A stretch of 23,302 nt of DNA, taken from contig CACZHN010000008.1 in the NCBI GenBank assembly GCA_902780985.1, positions 1-23,302 on the forward strand, written 5' to 3'. The notes beneath the pieces were generated by a model. That model saw only the letters and a program-made list of their open reading frames with translations, had not been told where the DNA came from and did not search any database. Below are positions 1-7,001 of this stretch, in pieces (positions within the stretch are counted from its first letter, which is position 1; every line of letters begins with the position of its first letter). Source of the DNA: an uncultured Lachnospiraceae bacterium. Lineage in GTDB: Bacteria; Bacillota_A; Clostridia; Lachnospirales; Lachnospiraceae. Made by a program: the position numbers and the translations under genes.

Positions 1-227
1 TTAGTCATAAGAACGAAGGTTACATAGTCCTGCCAGAGATTCCTGTCAAAGCCATAGCTGGTTGCAACCTTAAGCAGCTTATGAATCTCTTCATAAATGC
101 GGCTTATAAGATTCTCCTTGTCGTATTCACGGGAATCAAACTCTCGGAGGATCTCTCCGAACTTTGTGATGATACTGTCCTGTCCGAGTTCACGGTACAT
201 TACCAGTCTTGATAAATCTCTATACAT
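1..227 (-). CDS. Partial protein, N-terminal 75 residues (possible DUF815-type ATP-binding protein)
   Basis: An open frame begins with ATG at 227 and runs off the left edge of the window, giving 75 complete codons. Its start overlaps the murJ stop in an ATGA arrangement, so the two genes are translationally coupled and co-transcribed. The visible peptide begins MYRDLSRLVMYRELGQD and ends ...NLWQDYVTFVLMTN. It is charged, probably helical, and has no signal peptide. The opening and the NLWQDY stretch resemble my recollection of the N-terminus of DUF815-family AAA+ proteins in Clostridia. The diagnostic ATPase motifs lie outside the window, so the family name is a guess. That it is a real coding region is much better supported, by the uninterrupted frame and the coupled start. 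Confidence 0.6.
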   Translation of the reverse strand, partial: MYRDLSRLVMYRELGQDSIITKFGEILREFDSREYDKENLISRIYEEIHKLLKVATSYGFDRNLWQDYVTFVLMT

Positions 228-1858
228 CAGTCTTCTTCCTCTTCATCTCCATCTTCCTCTTCAGTTACAGCAGCAACCTTGATACGCTTGCTGAACTTTC
301 TGAGTACAAGTGACATAGCGCTCTTAAGCTCTCTGATCCTGAGTATATATGCAGCTATAAGATATGTAAGACCACCTACTCCTATCAGAAGAACAAGCTC
401 CACAAGCTGAGCCAGCTTTCTTTCCATAGGAAGCATACTCTCAAGAAGTGCTCTTACAAGGAATATGCATATATACATTATGACACATGCAGCAGCAATC
501 CTTACTACTGAATTCAGGATCTCCTTACCTCTTATATTTCCTACCTTAGTACGAAGCATGATTACCAGAAGCGTAACACTGGTGAAGCCTGCCAGTGAAT
601 AGGCAAGTCCCAGTCCATTTGCTCCCATAACCTTTACTAATATAAATGAAAACAGAATGTTCGATAATAAAACTATTATATTGATTGCCACCGGTATCGA
701 TGTAATCTGAATCGAATAGAACGCCTGCAGGAATACCTGTCTTACACAGTATGCAGTGATTCCGGCACAATAGAATATGATCAGCATTGAAAGGGTTCTA
801 ACATTTTCAGAATTAAACTCTCCATGATAGAACATAGTTCTTACCAGCGGCTCTCTTACAGCTATAAGTCCAAAGGTTGCCGGCAGTGTTATAAATACCA
901 TGTTTCTTACTGCCATTGAAAGATCCTTCTTGTAGTGCTTGATCTTACCCTGACTATAGTGCTCAACCATAGTCGGGAAAACCGAAAGTGCTATAGAAAA
1001 TCCAAACATATTGATCGGAAGCTGCTGAATACTGATAGCATTCTGCATGGTGGTTACTATACTTTCACCTACTCTTGATCCAAAATAGTTATTAACAAGA
1101 AGATTAACCTGGCCTACGGAAATTCCCAGAAGCATCGGCCAGAACAGGTGGAAAAACTTCGATACACCCGCATGCTCCAGGTCTATGATCTTATAGTAGA
1201 TAAATTCCTTCTTTTTGATAAAGATTATCTGAATAGAAAAATGCGCTATAGCTCCGAGAACTACACTGATAGAGAAACTTGATATTCCAAGTCCTGCTTT
1301 CATCAGAATAAGTCCGAAGACTATCATAACCACGTTATAAACTACAGATCCTATAGATGGTGGGGCAAAGTTCTTATACGACTGAAGAATTCCCATACAT
1401 ATACCTGTAAGGCACATAAAGAAACTCTGGAAAAGCATTATTCTTGTAAGCTTTATCGTAAGATCAACATCAACACCCTTTGTCGGATCTATAACAAATG
1501 GAATGAGCTGTGGAGCAAATATGACACCTATTATAGATACTATACCTGCCGCAATAGCTACGATATTAAGAATGGTACTTGCCATTCTGAAACCATTATC
1601 ATCATCATTATCAGCAAGATATGAGCTGAATACCGGAATAAAAGCAGAACTGAGTCCACCACCTACAAGTACATTGTAGATAAGATCCGGAATCTTAAAT
1701 GCAGCGTAATACGCATCAGTAACTCCATTAGCTCCAAAGTAATGAGCTATGATAATCTGTCTGGCATACCCAAGCATACTGGCGATAAAGTTCATTATCA
1801 TAAGTATACTTGCAGCCTTCATAACACCTTCTGTAGTTTTATTTCTGCTTTCTGACAT
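227..1858 (-). CDS. murJ: Lipid II flippase MurJ (MviN family)
   Basis: This 543-residue polytopic membrane protein moves lipid-linked peptidoglycan precursor across the cytoplasmic membrane. The family is recognised by the early AGYARQ-like segment (here MLGYARQIIIAHYFG, about residues 28-42), the Asp-Ala-Tyr-Ala-type segment around residues 47-52 (TDAYYAAFKIPD), and about 14 hydrophobic helices over the whole length. The length is typical of the family. ATG at 1858 follows AAGG with about 8-9 bases of spacing. The last ~12 residues are almost all Glu/Asp (EEEDGDEEEED), an extension not needed for flippase function. The gene has its own extended -10 promoter and is coupled at its 3' end to the truncated downstream gene. 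Confidence 0.93.
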   Translation of the reverse strand: MSESRNKTTEGVMKAASILMIMNFIASMLGYARQIIIAHYFGANGVTDAYYAAFKIPDLIYNVLVGGGLSSAFIPVFSSYLADNDDDNGFRMASTILNIVAIAAGIVSIIGVIFAPQLIPFVIDPTKGVDVDLTIKLTRIMLFQSFFMCLTGICMGILQSYKNFAPPSIGSVVYNVVMIVFGLILMKAGLGISSFSISVVLGAIAHFSIQIIFIKKKEFIYYKIIDLEHAGVSKFFHLFWPMLLGISVGQVNLLVNNYFGSRVGESIVTTMQNAISIQQLPINMFGFSIALSVFPTMVEHYSQGKIKHYKKDLSMAVRNMVFITLPATFGLIAVREPLVRTMFYHGEFNSENVRTLSMLIIFYCAGITAYCVRQVFLQAFYSIQITSIPVAINIIVLLSNILFSFILVKVMGANGLGLAYSLAGFTSVTLLVIMLRTKVGNIRGKEILNSVVRIAAACVIMYICIFLVRALLESMLPMERKLAQLVELVLLIGVGGLTYLIAAYILRIRELKSAMSLVLRKFSKRIKVAAVTEEEDGDEEEED

Positions 1859-1910
1859 AAATATACCTTGTTAGATTATACTTCGGCCATCATAATCAAC
1901 CGTAAAGTAC

Positions 1911-1919
1911 ATTATACCA
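1911..1919 (-). promoter_or_regulatory. Extended -10 promoter of murJ
   Basis: Reading on the minus strand, TGGTATAAT gives a perfect -10 hexamer preceded by TGn, about 50 bases upstream of the murJ start. No good -35 hexamer lies at 16-18 bases. A TTGACT (1924-1929) sits only 7 bases upstream of the -10 and cannot serve as its -35. The element is therefore called as an extended -10 promoter. Confidence 0.6.
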
Positions 1920-1950
1920 TAAAAGTCAAATGATAAAAGAGTTTTTTGAT

Positions 1951-1981
1951 CTGCCCCTGAGTCATGATGACTCAGGGGCAG
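1951..1981. repeat. Perfect palindrome with 14-bp arms upstream of murJ
   Basis: CTGCCCCTGAGTCA, then TGA, then TGACTCAGGGGCAG: 14-base arms without a mismatch around a 3-base centre. It lies between the nfnB terminator and the murJ promoter, its centre about 50 bases upstream of the -10. On the minus strand it is followed by an A-run, not a U-run, and on the plus strand the first T-run begins about 9 bases away. It is therefore not a standard terminator in either direction. It could be a protein-binding site or a second, non-canonical stop. Confidence 0.75.
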
Positions 1982-2029
1982 TTAGAAGACTTTTTCTATA
2001 ACTTATTAAAAACGATGGATTTGTGCATG

Positions 2030-2060
2030 AAAAAACCCCTGCACCATCATGGCGCAGGGG
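2030..2060 (-). terminator. Rho-independent terminator of nfnAB
   Basis: On the minus strand a GC-rich stem (CCCCTGC pairing with GCAGGGG, one A/C mismatch, two further G-C pairs and a 5-base loop) is followed directly by six U residues. It begins 16 bases after the nfnB stop codon, the classic position and form of an intrinsic terminator. Confidence 0.9.
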
Positions 2061-2076
2061 CATATATTCGTATGGC

Positions 2077-3459
2077 TTATAAACTCTTGATGTATTTGTC
2101 CATTGCAGCAGCAGCCTTCTTACCTGCTCCCATTGCAAGGATAACTGTTGCAGCTCCTGTAACCGCATCTCCACCTGCGAATACTCCCGGTCTTGATGTA
2201 GCACCTTCTTCATCTGCAACGATTCCACCGAACTTCTGTGTCTCAAGTCCTTCTGTAGTAGACTTGATAAGTGGGTTAGGTGATGTACCGATAGATACGA
2301 TAAAGGCATCCGCTTCGATCTCGCTGAACTCTCCTGTAGCAACAGGCTTACGACGACCTGACTCATCAGGCTCTGAAAGCTCCATCTTCTCTACCTTAAC
2401 ACCCTTTACATATCCCTTATCGTCTCCGATAACTTCAACAGGGTTGTTGAGAAGTGCAAATACGATGCCTTCCTCGATAGCATGCTCAACCTCTTCCTTA
2501 CGAGCAGGAAGCTCTTCCATAGAACGTCTGTACACGATAGTAACATCTGCACCGAGACGCTTAGCTGAACGAGCTGCATCCATGGCTACATTTCCACCGC
2601 CGACGATAACTGCCTTCTTAGGACGAGCGATAGGTGTCTTTGAATCTTCCTTATAAGCCTTCATAAGATTGATTCTTGTAAGGAACTCATTTGCTGAGTA
2701 TACTCCGTTGAGGTTCTCTCCCGGGATTCTCATGAATCTTGGAAGACCTGCACCTGATCCGATAAATACAGCTTCGAAACCGTAATCATCGAAAAGTTCA
2801 TCTATAGTAATAGTTCTGCCGATAACGACATTTGTCTCGATCTTAACGCCCATATCCTTGAGACCGTTAACTTCCTTCTCAACGATTGACTTTGGAAGAC
2901 GGAACTCAGGAATTCCGTAAGCAAGAACTCCTCCGGCTGTGTGAAGGGCTTCGAATACTGTTACATCATAACCGAGCTTTGCAAGGTCTGATGCACATGC
3001 AAGTCCTGAAGGACCTGATCCGATGATTGCACACTTGTGTCCGTTAGGAGCAGCAGGAACTGCCTTCTCTGTGCTGTGAGCATTATGATAATCTGCTACG
3101 AATCTCTCAAGACGTCCGATAGCAACAGGCTCACCCTTGATACCGCGTACGCACTTTGACTCACACTGTGACTCCTGAGGACATACACGTCCGCAGACTG
3201 CAGGAAGTGAAGATGACTCTGTGATAACCTTGTAAGCACCTTCGAAATCACCCTCTGCTACCTTAGCGATGAAATCAGGGATTGCGATGGATACAGGACA
3301 TCCCTGTGTACAAGGACGTGTCGGGCAGTTAAGGCAGCGCTGTGCCTCATCTATAGCCTGCTCCTCTGTATATCCGAGAGCAACTTCCTGAAAGTTCTTA
3401 TTTCTTACATCCGGCTCCTGTGAAGGCATCGGATTCTTATCCATTCTCATATTAGGCAT
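2077..3459 (-). CDS. nfnB: NfnB: large subunit of NADH-dependent reduced ferredoxin:NADP+ oxidoreductase (GltA-like)
   Basis: This 460-residue flavo-iron-sulphur subunit resembles the small subunit of glutamate synthase. Cys42, 45, 50, 54 and Cys89, 93, 99, 103 form the two N-terminal [4Fe-4S] ligand groups. An FAD dinucleotide fold (IIGSGPSGLA) lies at about 145-154 and an NADPH-binding fold (VIVGGGNVAMDAA, then VYRR) at about 284-312. The C-terminal GDAVTGAATVILAMGAG segment is typical. No glutamate synthase large subunit is nearby. The gene instead follows an NfnA-type partner with a 1-base gap, and an AAGGAGG site for it lies within the end of nfnA. With NfnA it is expected to couple NADH and ferredoxin oxidation to NADP+ reduction by flavin-based electron bifurcation. 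The pair was also annotated historically as GltA plus a sulfide dehydrogenase subunit. Confidence 0.9.
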   Translation of the reverse strand: MPNMRMDKNPMPSQEPDVRNKNFQEVALGYTEEQAIDEAQRCLNCPTRPCTQGCPVSIAIPDFIAKVAEGDFEGAYKVITESSSLPAVCGRVCPQESQCESKCVRGIKGEPVAIGRLERFVADYHNAHSTEKAVPAAPNGHKCAIIGSGPSGLACASDLAKLGYDVTVFEALHTAGGVLAYGIPEFRLPKSIVEKEVNGLKDMGVKIETNVVIGRTITIDELFDDYGFEAVFIGSGAGLPRFMRIPGENLNGVYSANEFLTRINLMKAYKEDSKTPIARPKKAVIVGGGNVAMDAARSAKRLGADVTIVYRRSMEELPARKEEVEHAIEEGIVFALLNNPVEVIGDDKGYVKGVKVEKMELSEPDESGRRKPVATGEFSEIEADAFIVSIGTSPNPLIKSTTEGLETQKFGGIVADEEGATSRPGVFAGGDAVTGAATVILAMGAGKKAAAAMDKYIKSL

Positions 3460-3460
3460 A

Positions 3461-4303
3461 TTACTGTACCTCCTTGTTCAGAAGGTTGCAGGTCTCTTCT
3501 CTGGCCTTCTTCTCAAATTCCTTATATATTCCGCCACGAGCCATAGCTTCATCGAAGTCTACGAGGAAACCGTCGAAGTCAGGTCCGTCAACGCATGCGA
3601 ACTTAGTCTCGCCGCCTACTGTAAGTCTGCAGCATCCGCACATTCCTGTTCCGTCAACCATGATAGGGTTCATGCTGACAACAGTCTTTACATTATATTT
3701 CTTTGTGGTAAGAACTACAAACTTCATCATGATAAGCGGTCCGATAGCGATTACTTCATCGAACTCTTCTCCATCCTGGATGAGCTTTTCAAGCGGTGCT
3801 GTAACAACACCCTTCTCACCTGCGGAACCGTCGTCTGTCATAAGGATATAATTGTTGCTTGCTGCTCTGAACTCATCCTCTAAGATAACAAGATCCTTGT
3901 TACGGAAACCTACGATAGATGTTACGTCACATCCGATATCATGAAGCTTCTTTGCAACCGGATAAGCGATAGCACAACCAACACCACCACCTACAACGGC
4001 AACCTTCTTAAGACCCTCTGTCTCTGTAGCCTTTCCGAGCGGTCCTACGAAATCATGAATATAATCTCCCTCTTCGAAGGAATTAAGCATCTCTGTAGCT
4101 CCACCGACAATCTGGAATATAATAGTAACTGTTCCCTTCTCACGATCATATCCAGCAATGGTAAGCGGTACTCTTTCTCCATCTTCTGTTGCGCGGAAAA
4201 TAATAAACTGACCAGGCTCAGCCTTGCGCGCTACGAGCGGTGCATCAATCTCCATCAGTGTAACTGTTGGATTGAGCGCCTTTTTTGTCACAATCTTGTA
4301 CAT
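3461..4303 (-). CDS. nfnA: NfnA: FAD/[2Fe-2S] subunit of NADH-dependent reduced ferredoxin:NADP+ oxidoreductase
   Basis: This 280-residue subunit belongs to the PyrK/ferredoxin-NADP reductase-like family. An FAD-binding beta-barrel carries VPLTIA at about 45-50. The NAD(H)-binding part has VAVVGGGVGCAIA at about 101-113. The [2Fe-2S] region near the C-terminus contains Asp217, Cys222, Cys225 and Cys237 (MVDGTGMCGCCR, then FACVDGPDFDGF). One Asp plus three Cys is the ligand set reported for NfnA proteins. ATG at 4303 is preceded by GAAGGAG. It is the first gene of a two-gene operon with nfnB, driven by the promoter at 4370-4398. Members of this family are often annotated simply as sulfide/dihydroorotate dehydrogenase-like proteins. 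The adjacent nfnB makes the Nfn assignment the best one. Confidence 0.88.
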   Translation of the reverse strand: MYKIVTKKALNPTVTLMEIDAPLVARKAEPGQFIIFRATEDGERVPLTIAGYDREKGTVTIIFQIVGGATEMLNSFEEGDYIHDFVGPLGKATETEGLKKVAVVGGGVGCAIAYPVAKKLHDIGCDVTSIVGFRNKDLVILEDEFRAASNNYILMTDDGSAGEKGVVTAPLEKLIQDGEEFDEVIAIGPLIMMKFVVLTTKKYNVKTVVSMNPIMVDGTGMCGCCRLTVGGETKFACVDGPDFDGFLVDFDEAMARGGIYKEFEKKAREETCNLLNKEVQ

Positions 4304-4369
4304 AGCAACTCCTTCTTCTCTCTTTTAACCGGTACTACGCCAGTCTATAATAATTTTTACTAATGCCCA

Positions 4370-4398
4370 ATTTTAGCAAAATATTATTGTGATTTCAA
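4370..4398 (-). promoter_or_regulatory. Sigma-A-type promoter of nfnAB
   Basis: On the minus strand: TTGAAA (4393-4398), exactly 17 bases, then TAAAAT (4370-4375) preceded by TGC, so it also has an extended -10. The predicted start is about 60 bases upstream of nfnA. Confidence 0.75.
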
Positions 4399-4407
4399 GC
4401 ACAAACC

Positions 4408-4447
4408 AAAAAAAATGACAACAGAAGCTTTTTTGCCCTATTGTCAT
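4408..4447 (-). terminator. Terminator downstream of tRNA-Ser
   Basis: On the minus strand ATGACAA pairs with TTGTCAT across a 19-base loop and is followed by a run of eight U residues. It starts about 12 bases after the tRNA 3' end and lies just upstream of the nfnAB -35 element. The loop is long, but the U-run is excellent. Confidence 0.75.
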
Positions 4448-4458
4448 CCTTCTGAAAG

Positions 4459-4546
4459 CGGAGTCGGAGGGATTCGAACCCTCGTGGCAGTTGCCCGCCA
4501 AACTGATTTCGAGTCAGCCCCGTTATGACCACTTCGATACGACTCC
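4459..4546 (-). tRNA. tRNA-Ser (anticodon CGA)
   Basis: This 88-base cloverleaf has acceptor arms GGAGTCG and CGACTCC and discriminator G. The anticodon loop CTCGAAA carries CGA. There is a long variable arm (TGGC pairing with GCCA) as expected for a class II tRNA. The T arm is GAGGG-TTCGAAT-CCCTC. CCA is not encoded and must be added. It has its own promoter (4583-4611) and terminator (4408-4447). Confidence 0.95.
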
Positions 4547-4554
4547 ATATATAA

Positions 4555-4577
4555 CCGCGGCCGGATTGCGACCGCGG
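4555..4577 (-). other. GC-rich hairpin in the tRNA-Ser leader
   Basis: CCGCGG at 4555-4560 pairs with CCGCGG at 4572-4577 around an 11-base loop. It lies between the predicted start of tRNA-Ser transcription (about 4576) and the tRNA 5' end (4546). On the minus strand it is followed by TTATATATGG, which is only weakly U-rich. It may be a pre-tRNA leader structure, or a terminator for the upstream hydrolase gene if the tRNA promoter call is wrong. Confidence 0.5.
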
Positions 4578-4582
4578 ATTTG

Positions 4583-4611
4583 ATTATATCTCATATAATG
4601 ATTTCGGGCAA
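4583..4611 (-). promoter_or_regulatory. Promoter of tRNA-Ser
   Basis: On the minus strand: TTGCCC (4606-4611), exactly 17 bases, then a perfect TATAAT (4583-4588). It begins 8 bases after the stop codon of the nicotinamidase-like gene. Confidence 0.65.
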
Positions 4612-4618
4612 GTGTTAT

Positions 4619-5119
4619 TTACTGTACCTCAACCTGACAGCTTCTCATGGTCTCAAGTGCAGCCTCGTGTTTCGCCGGAGTTACTCCCGCACAGCAGCTT
4701 GAATCAACGCTTACCTTGATCTCAGGGAAAAGAGCTTTGATGATGAGTGCATTTGATATAACGCATATATCGGTGCAGAGTCCGATAAGCTCCACCTCTT
4801 CAAAGTTGTAGTCTCCCCAGCCTGTATATCCGAAGGACGGCTTGTTGATGATATCGGCGCCTTCAGTATAAAGGCCTTCGTATATCTCCCAGCCCGGTGT
4901 GCCCTCAACGCAGTGCACAACAGGAAGATGCTTTCCTTCATTTGTATTCATGTAATCCTCACTGTGAGTGTCTCTTGTGAAGATTATCTCGTCGCCGCGC
5001 TGCTTATACTCGTCAATCTTCTTCTTTACATTTTCAAGTATGGCTACAGCTTCGGCTGTTCCAAGGCTTCCGTCCACGAAATCCTTCTGCATGTCGATAA
5101 CTATAAGTGTTTTTCTCAT
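4619..5119 (-). CDS. Nicotinamidase-like cysteine hydrolase (isochorismatase superfamily)
   Basis: This 166-residue protein has the catalytic triad of the superfamily: Asp9 in LIVIDMQKDF, Lys93 in INKPSFGYTG, and Cys119 in GLCTDICVISNAL. Asp50, His52 (TRDTHSE) and His69 (VHCVEGTPGWEI) match the metal-binding set of PncA-type nicotinamidases. The likely role is hydrolysis of nicotinamide or a similar small amide in the cytoplasm. At 166 residues it is shorter than most PncA proteins (about 180-210), so the substrate is not certain. ATG at 5119 follows an AAGGAAG-like site with loose spacing. The gene follows the TM1266-family gene at 33 bases, probably in one transcript. Confidence 0.8.
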   Translation of the reverse strand: MRKTLIVIDMQKDFVDGSLGTAEAVAILENVKKKIDEYKQRGDEIIFTRDTHSEDYMNTNEGKHLPVVHCVEGTPGWEIYEGLYTEGADIINKPSFGYTGWGDYNFEEVELIGLCTDICVISNALIIKALFPEIKVSVDSSCCAGVTPAKHEAALETMRSCQVEVQ

Positions 5120-5152
5120 TTCTTCGTCTCTTCCTTATGTAAAATGTATTCC

Positions 5153-5389
5153 TTAGCAAACTGTCTTGGCTGTTACGCCTTCGATACGTCCGATCTTTCC
5201 TGCCATGGTATTGATGGTATCCTGATCCGCATCAACAGCGATACTGATGATATTGATGTTCTTCTCACGGTAAGGGATTCCCATTCTTCCGATTATGCAG
5301 TCATTAAACTCATGAAGTACGGCATTTACCTCAACAGATGCCTTAATGTCATTTACGATTATTGCGATTACCGCAGCCTTTGTTTCCAT
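5153..5389 (-). CDS. TM1266-family putative regulator of the iron-only hydrogenase system
   Basis: This 78-residue ACT/NikR-C-like small protein is highly recognisable by VIAIIVND near the N-terminus, the NAVLHEFNDCIIGRMGIPYR segment at about 22-41, INIISIAVDAD at about 45-55, and a final GRIEGVTAKTV. Relatives lie beside hydE/hydF/hydG maturase genes and are named for that link. None of those genes is in this window. A very strong site, GAGGAGG, precedes the ATG at 5389. It is probably co-transcribed with the downstream nicotinamidase-like gene. No convincing promoter could be identified for this pair; its upstream region is shared with the divergent tRNA-Leu promoter. Confidence 0.8.
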   Translation of the reverse strand: METKAAVIAIIVNDIKASVEVNAVLHEFNDCIIGRMGIPYREKNINIISIAVDADQDTINTMAGKIGRIEGVTAKTVC

Positions 5390-5447
5390 GTTGATACCTC
5401 CTCTGAAAATTTATACATATATATAGTTTCTTTGATACTCTTCTTTC

Positions 5448-5476
5448 TTGACACTTACGGACTTAGCTATTATAAT
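5448..5476 (+). promoter_or_regulatory. Consensus promoter of tRNA-Leu
   Basis: TTGACA (5448-5453), exactly 17 bases, TATAAT (5471-5476). Both hexamers match consensus perfectly. The predicted start lies about 12 bases before the tRNA 5' end. Confidence 0.92.
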
Positions 5477-5488
5477 ATCCTAAGTGTC
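5450..5488. promoter_or_regulatory. Inverted repeat bracketing the tRNA-Leu -10 element
   Basis: GACACTTA (5450-5457) and TAAGTGTC (5481-5488) are perfect reverse complements. Allowing one bulged base the arms extend to GGA/TCC. The left arm overlaps the -35 hexamer and the right arm covers the predicted transcription start. A dimeric regulator could bind here, but overlap with a consensus promoter could also produce such symmetry by chance. Confidence 0.5.
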
Positions 5489-5494
5489 TGAATT

Positions 5495-5580
5495 GCCGGC
5501 ATGGCGGAATTGGCAGACGCCCGGGACTTAAAATCCCGTGGGTAGTGATACCCGTACCGGTTCGACCCCGGTTGCCGGCA
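5495..5580 (+). tRNA. tRNA-Leu (anticodon TAA)
   Basis: This 86-base class II tRNA has acceptor arms GCCGGCA and TGCCGGC and discriminator A. The D arm has GGCAGACGC. The anticodon stem-loop CGGGA-CTTAAAA-TCCCG carries TAA. A long variable arm (GGGTAGTGATACCC) and a T arm with GGTTCGACCCC complete it. No CCA is encoded. It is followed at 14 bases by a terminator. Confidence 0.97.
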
Positions 5581-5593
5581 CTGACAGTAAGCG

Positions 5594-5627
5594 GCTCAAG
5601 TCTTATAGGCTTGAGCTTCTTTTTTTG
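5594..5627 (+). terminator. Terminator of tRNA-Leu
   Basis: GCTCAAG pairs with CTTGAGC around a 9-base loop, followed by TTCTTTTTTT. It lies 13 bases after the tRNA and faces the convergent CapA-type gene. On the minus strand it has no U-run, so it is called for the plus strand only. Confidence 0.88.
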
Positions 5628-5650
5628 CATTTATTGCCCTGTCTCTGCCT

Positions 5651-6973
5651 CTATTCTCCCTTTTTATACAGGTCTCCGAACTCTCTCTCGCAAAGATCCT
5701 CAAGATAGGATATGGAGAAACGTCCGTCGTAATTCAATATCGAATTCTGTGATACCAGATCCTGTGTGTAATCCGATAATCTGTATGTTGTGAAGTTTCC
5801 GGCTCCCGAACGTCTGTGTGTTACCAGCGGTTCAAGTCCGTATTCCTTGATGGATACCGAGCCGTCCGCATTTTTATGAAGCGTTGTCTGTGACATGATT
5901 CCGAGCATGGAATCCGCTCCGGTCTGTGATGAGATGAAGTTTCCTACCGAGTAGTAGCAGAGCATCTCATTTCCGTTCTTTCCCGTATACCATTCAACCG
6001 GCTCTACTACATGAGGGTGATCACCTATTGCAAGGATAACTCCTTCATCCGCAAAAAGCTGTGCCCATTCATGCTGGAAATCATCCGAGCCCAGATTATA
6101 CTCCGTGCCCCAGTGCGGAAATACAACCACCGCATCCGCCAGGTCATGAGCGCGTCTTATATCATAGATAACTTTATTCTTTGTCTCTTCCGTCATAAGG
6201 TCCACGAGATAATCCTTGTCATCCGGAAGTGCCATACCGTTCATGCCGTATGTATAGTTCAGCATAGCAATCTTGAATCCGTCTTTCTCATAGACATATA
6301 TCTCAGCCGCATCCTCGCTTGATTCATGGATTCCCAGCACCGCAATCTCCGGATGCTTGTTGTTCCAAAAGTCCAGACAGTTCTCGACTCCCGTGGTTCC
6401 CTGATCAAGTACATGGTTGGATGCATGAAGCACTACGTCGAATCCCGCGTCCACCACCGAGTCTCCCAGCGGAGTAACCACATTGAACATAGGATAGTTC
6501 TGATATCCGCGGTCGTCACCGCCGTAGATTACTTCATTATTGATGACAGCCACATCCGCTGCCTGAACATCGTCCTTAACATGAGCGAATATATGATCGT
6601 AATTGACCGTTCCGTCGGCAAGATATCCGGATGCCGATATATTATCATGCATCAGAAGGTCGCCTACCATGATGATGCTTACATCCACTCCCGCACTGTC
6701 GGCACTGCCGTCCACTGTTCCGTCGGCTGCCCGGCTTGTGGGTTCCGCATCTCCGTCGGTAGCTTCCGCCACCGATGTACCTTCCTCTGTATTCTCCGCA
6801 GCTGTTTCCTGCGATCCGCTTTCCGGCTCTTCACTGCCGGATATACCGTCCGCTTCGATCTGGTCTGTTATTCCCGACGGCTGCTGCGTCGCTTCCTGTC
6901 CCTTGCCGCAGCCTGAGGCCGTCATTAAAACAGCTGCCGCAAGTGCGGCGGCTGTAAACTTAAACTTCTTCAT
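5651..6973 (-). CDS. CapA-family metallophosphatase-like lipoprotein
   Basis: This 440-residue exported lipoprotein has signal MKKFKFTAAALAAAVLMTASGC with lipidation at Cys22. Residues 23-96 are a low-complexity Gly/Ser/Glu/Ala linker that probably spans the wall. The CapA (PGA_cap) domain follows from about 97 to the end, with its landmark motifs in order: VGDLLMHD, INNEV, ASNHVLDQG, FPHWGTEY, GDHPHVVEPVEW and YYSVGNFISSQ. The family is related to calcineurin-like phosphoesterases and is linked to poly-gamma-glutamate or other cell-surface polymers. The actual substrate here is unknown, and no pgsBC partners are present. The gene begins 28 bases after the stop of the nucleotidyltransferase gene and is probably co-transcribed. 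An AAGGA element lies about 11 bases before the ATG. Confidence 0.85.
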   Translation of the reverse strand: MKKFKFTAAALAAAVLMTASGCGKGQEATQQPSGITDQIEADGISGSEEPESGSQETAAENTEEGTSVAEATDGDAEPTSRAADGTVDGSADSAGVDVSIIMVGDLLMHDNISASGYLADGTVNYDHIFAHVKDDVQAADVAVINNEVIYGGDDRGYQNYPMFNVVTPLGDSVVDAGFDVVLHASNHVLDQGTTGVENCLDFWNNKHPEIAVLGIHESSEDAAEIYVYEKDGFKIAMLNYTYGMNGMALPDDKDYLVDLMTEETKNKVIYDIRRAHDLADAVVVFPHWGTEYNLGSDDFQHEWAQLFADEGVILAIGDHPHVVEPVEWYTGKNGNEMLCYYSVGNFISSQTGADSMLGIMSQTTLHKNADGSVSIKEYGLEPLVTHRRSGAGNFTTYRLSDYTQDLVSQNSILNYDGRFSISYLEDLCEREFGDLYKKGE

Positions 6974-7001
6974 TATCCGCTATGTCCTTACAATTAGTTT
7001 C

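Noticed and set aside
1924..1929. TTGACT upstream of the murJ -10, and TTGACA (21545-21550) upstream of the metal-operon -10, as -35 elements
   Set aside because: Both lie only 7 bases from the TATAAT, far too close for a sigma-A promoter. Better explanations are an extended -10 and a TTGAAA at 16 bases respectively.
1964..2656. Plus-strand 230-codon open frame opposite nfnB
   Set aside because: It is antisense to a strongly supported coding region, lacks a family signature and has no convincing start signals. The same applies to other long antisense frames, such as 6326-6916, 10609-11301, 15372-15986, 19562-20248 and 20477-21148.
5594..5616. tRNA-Leu terminator as a bidirectional terminator for the CapA-type gene
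   Set aside because: On the minus strand the hairpin is followed by CGCTTACTG with no U-run.
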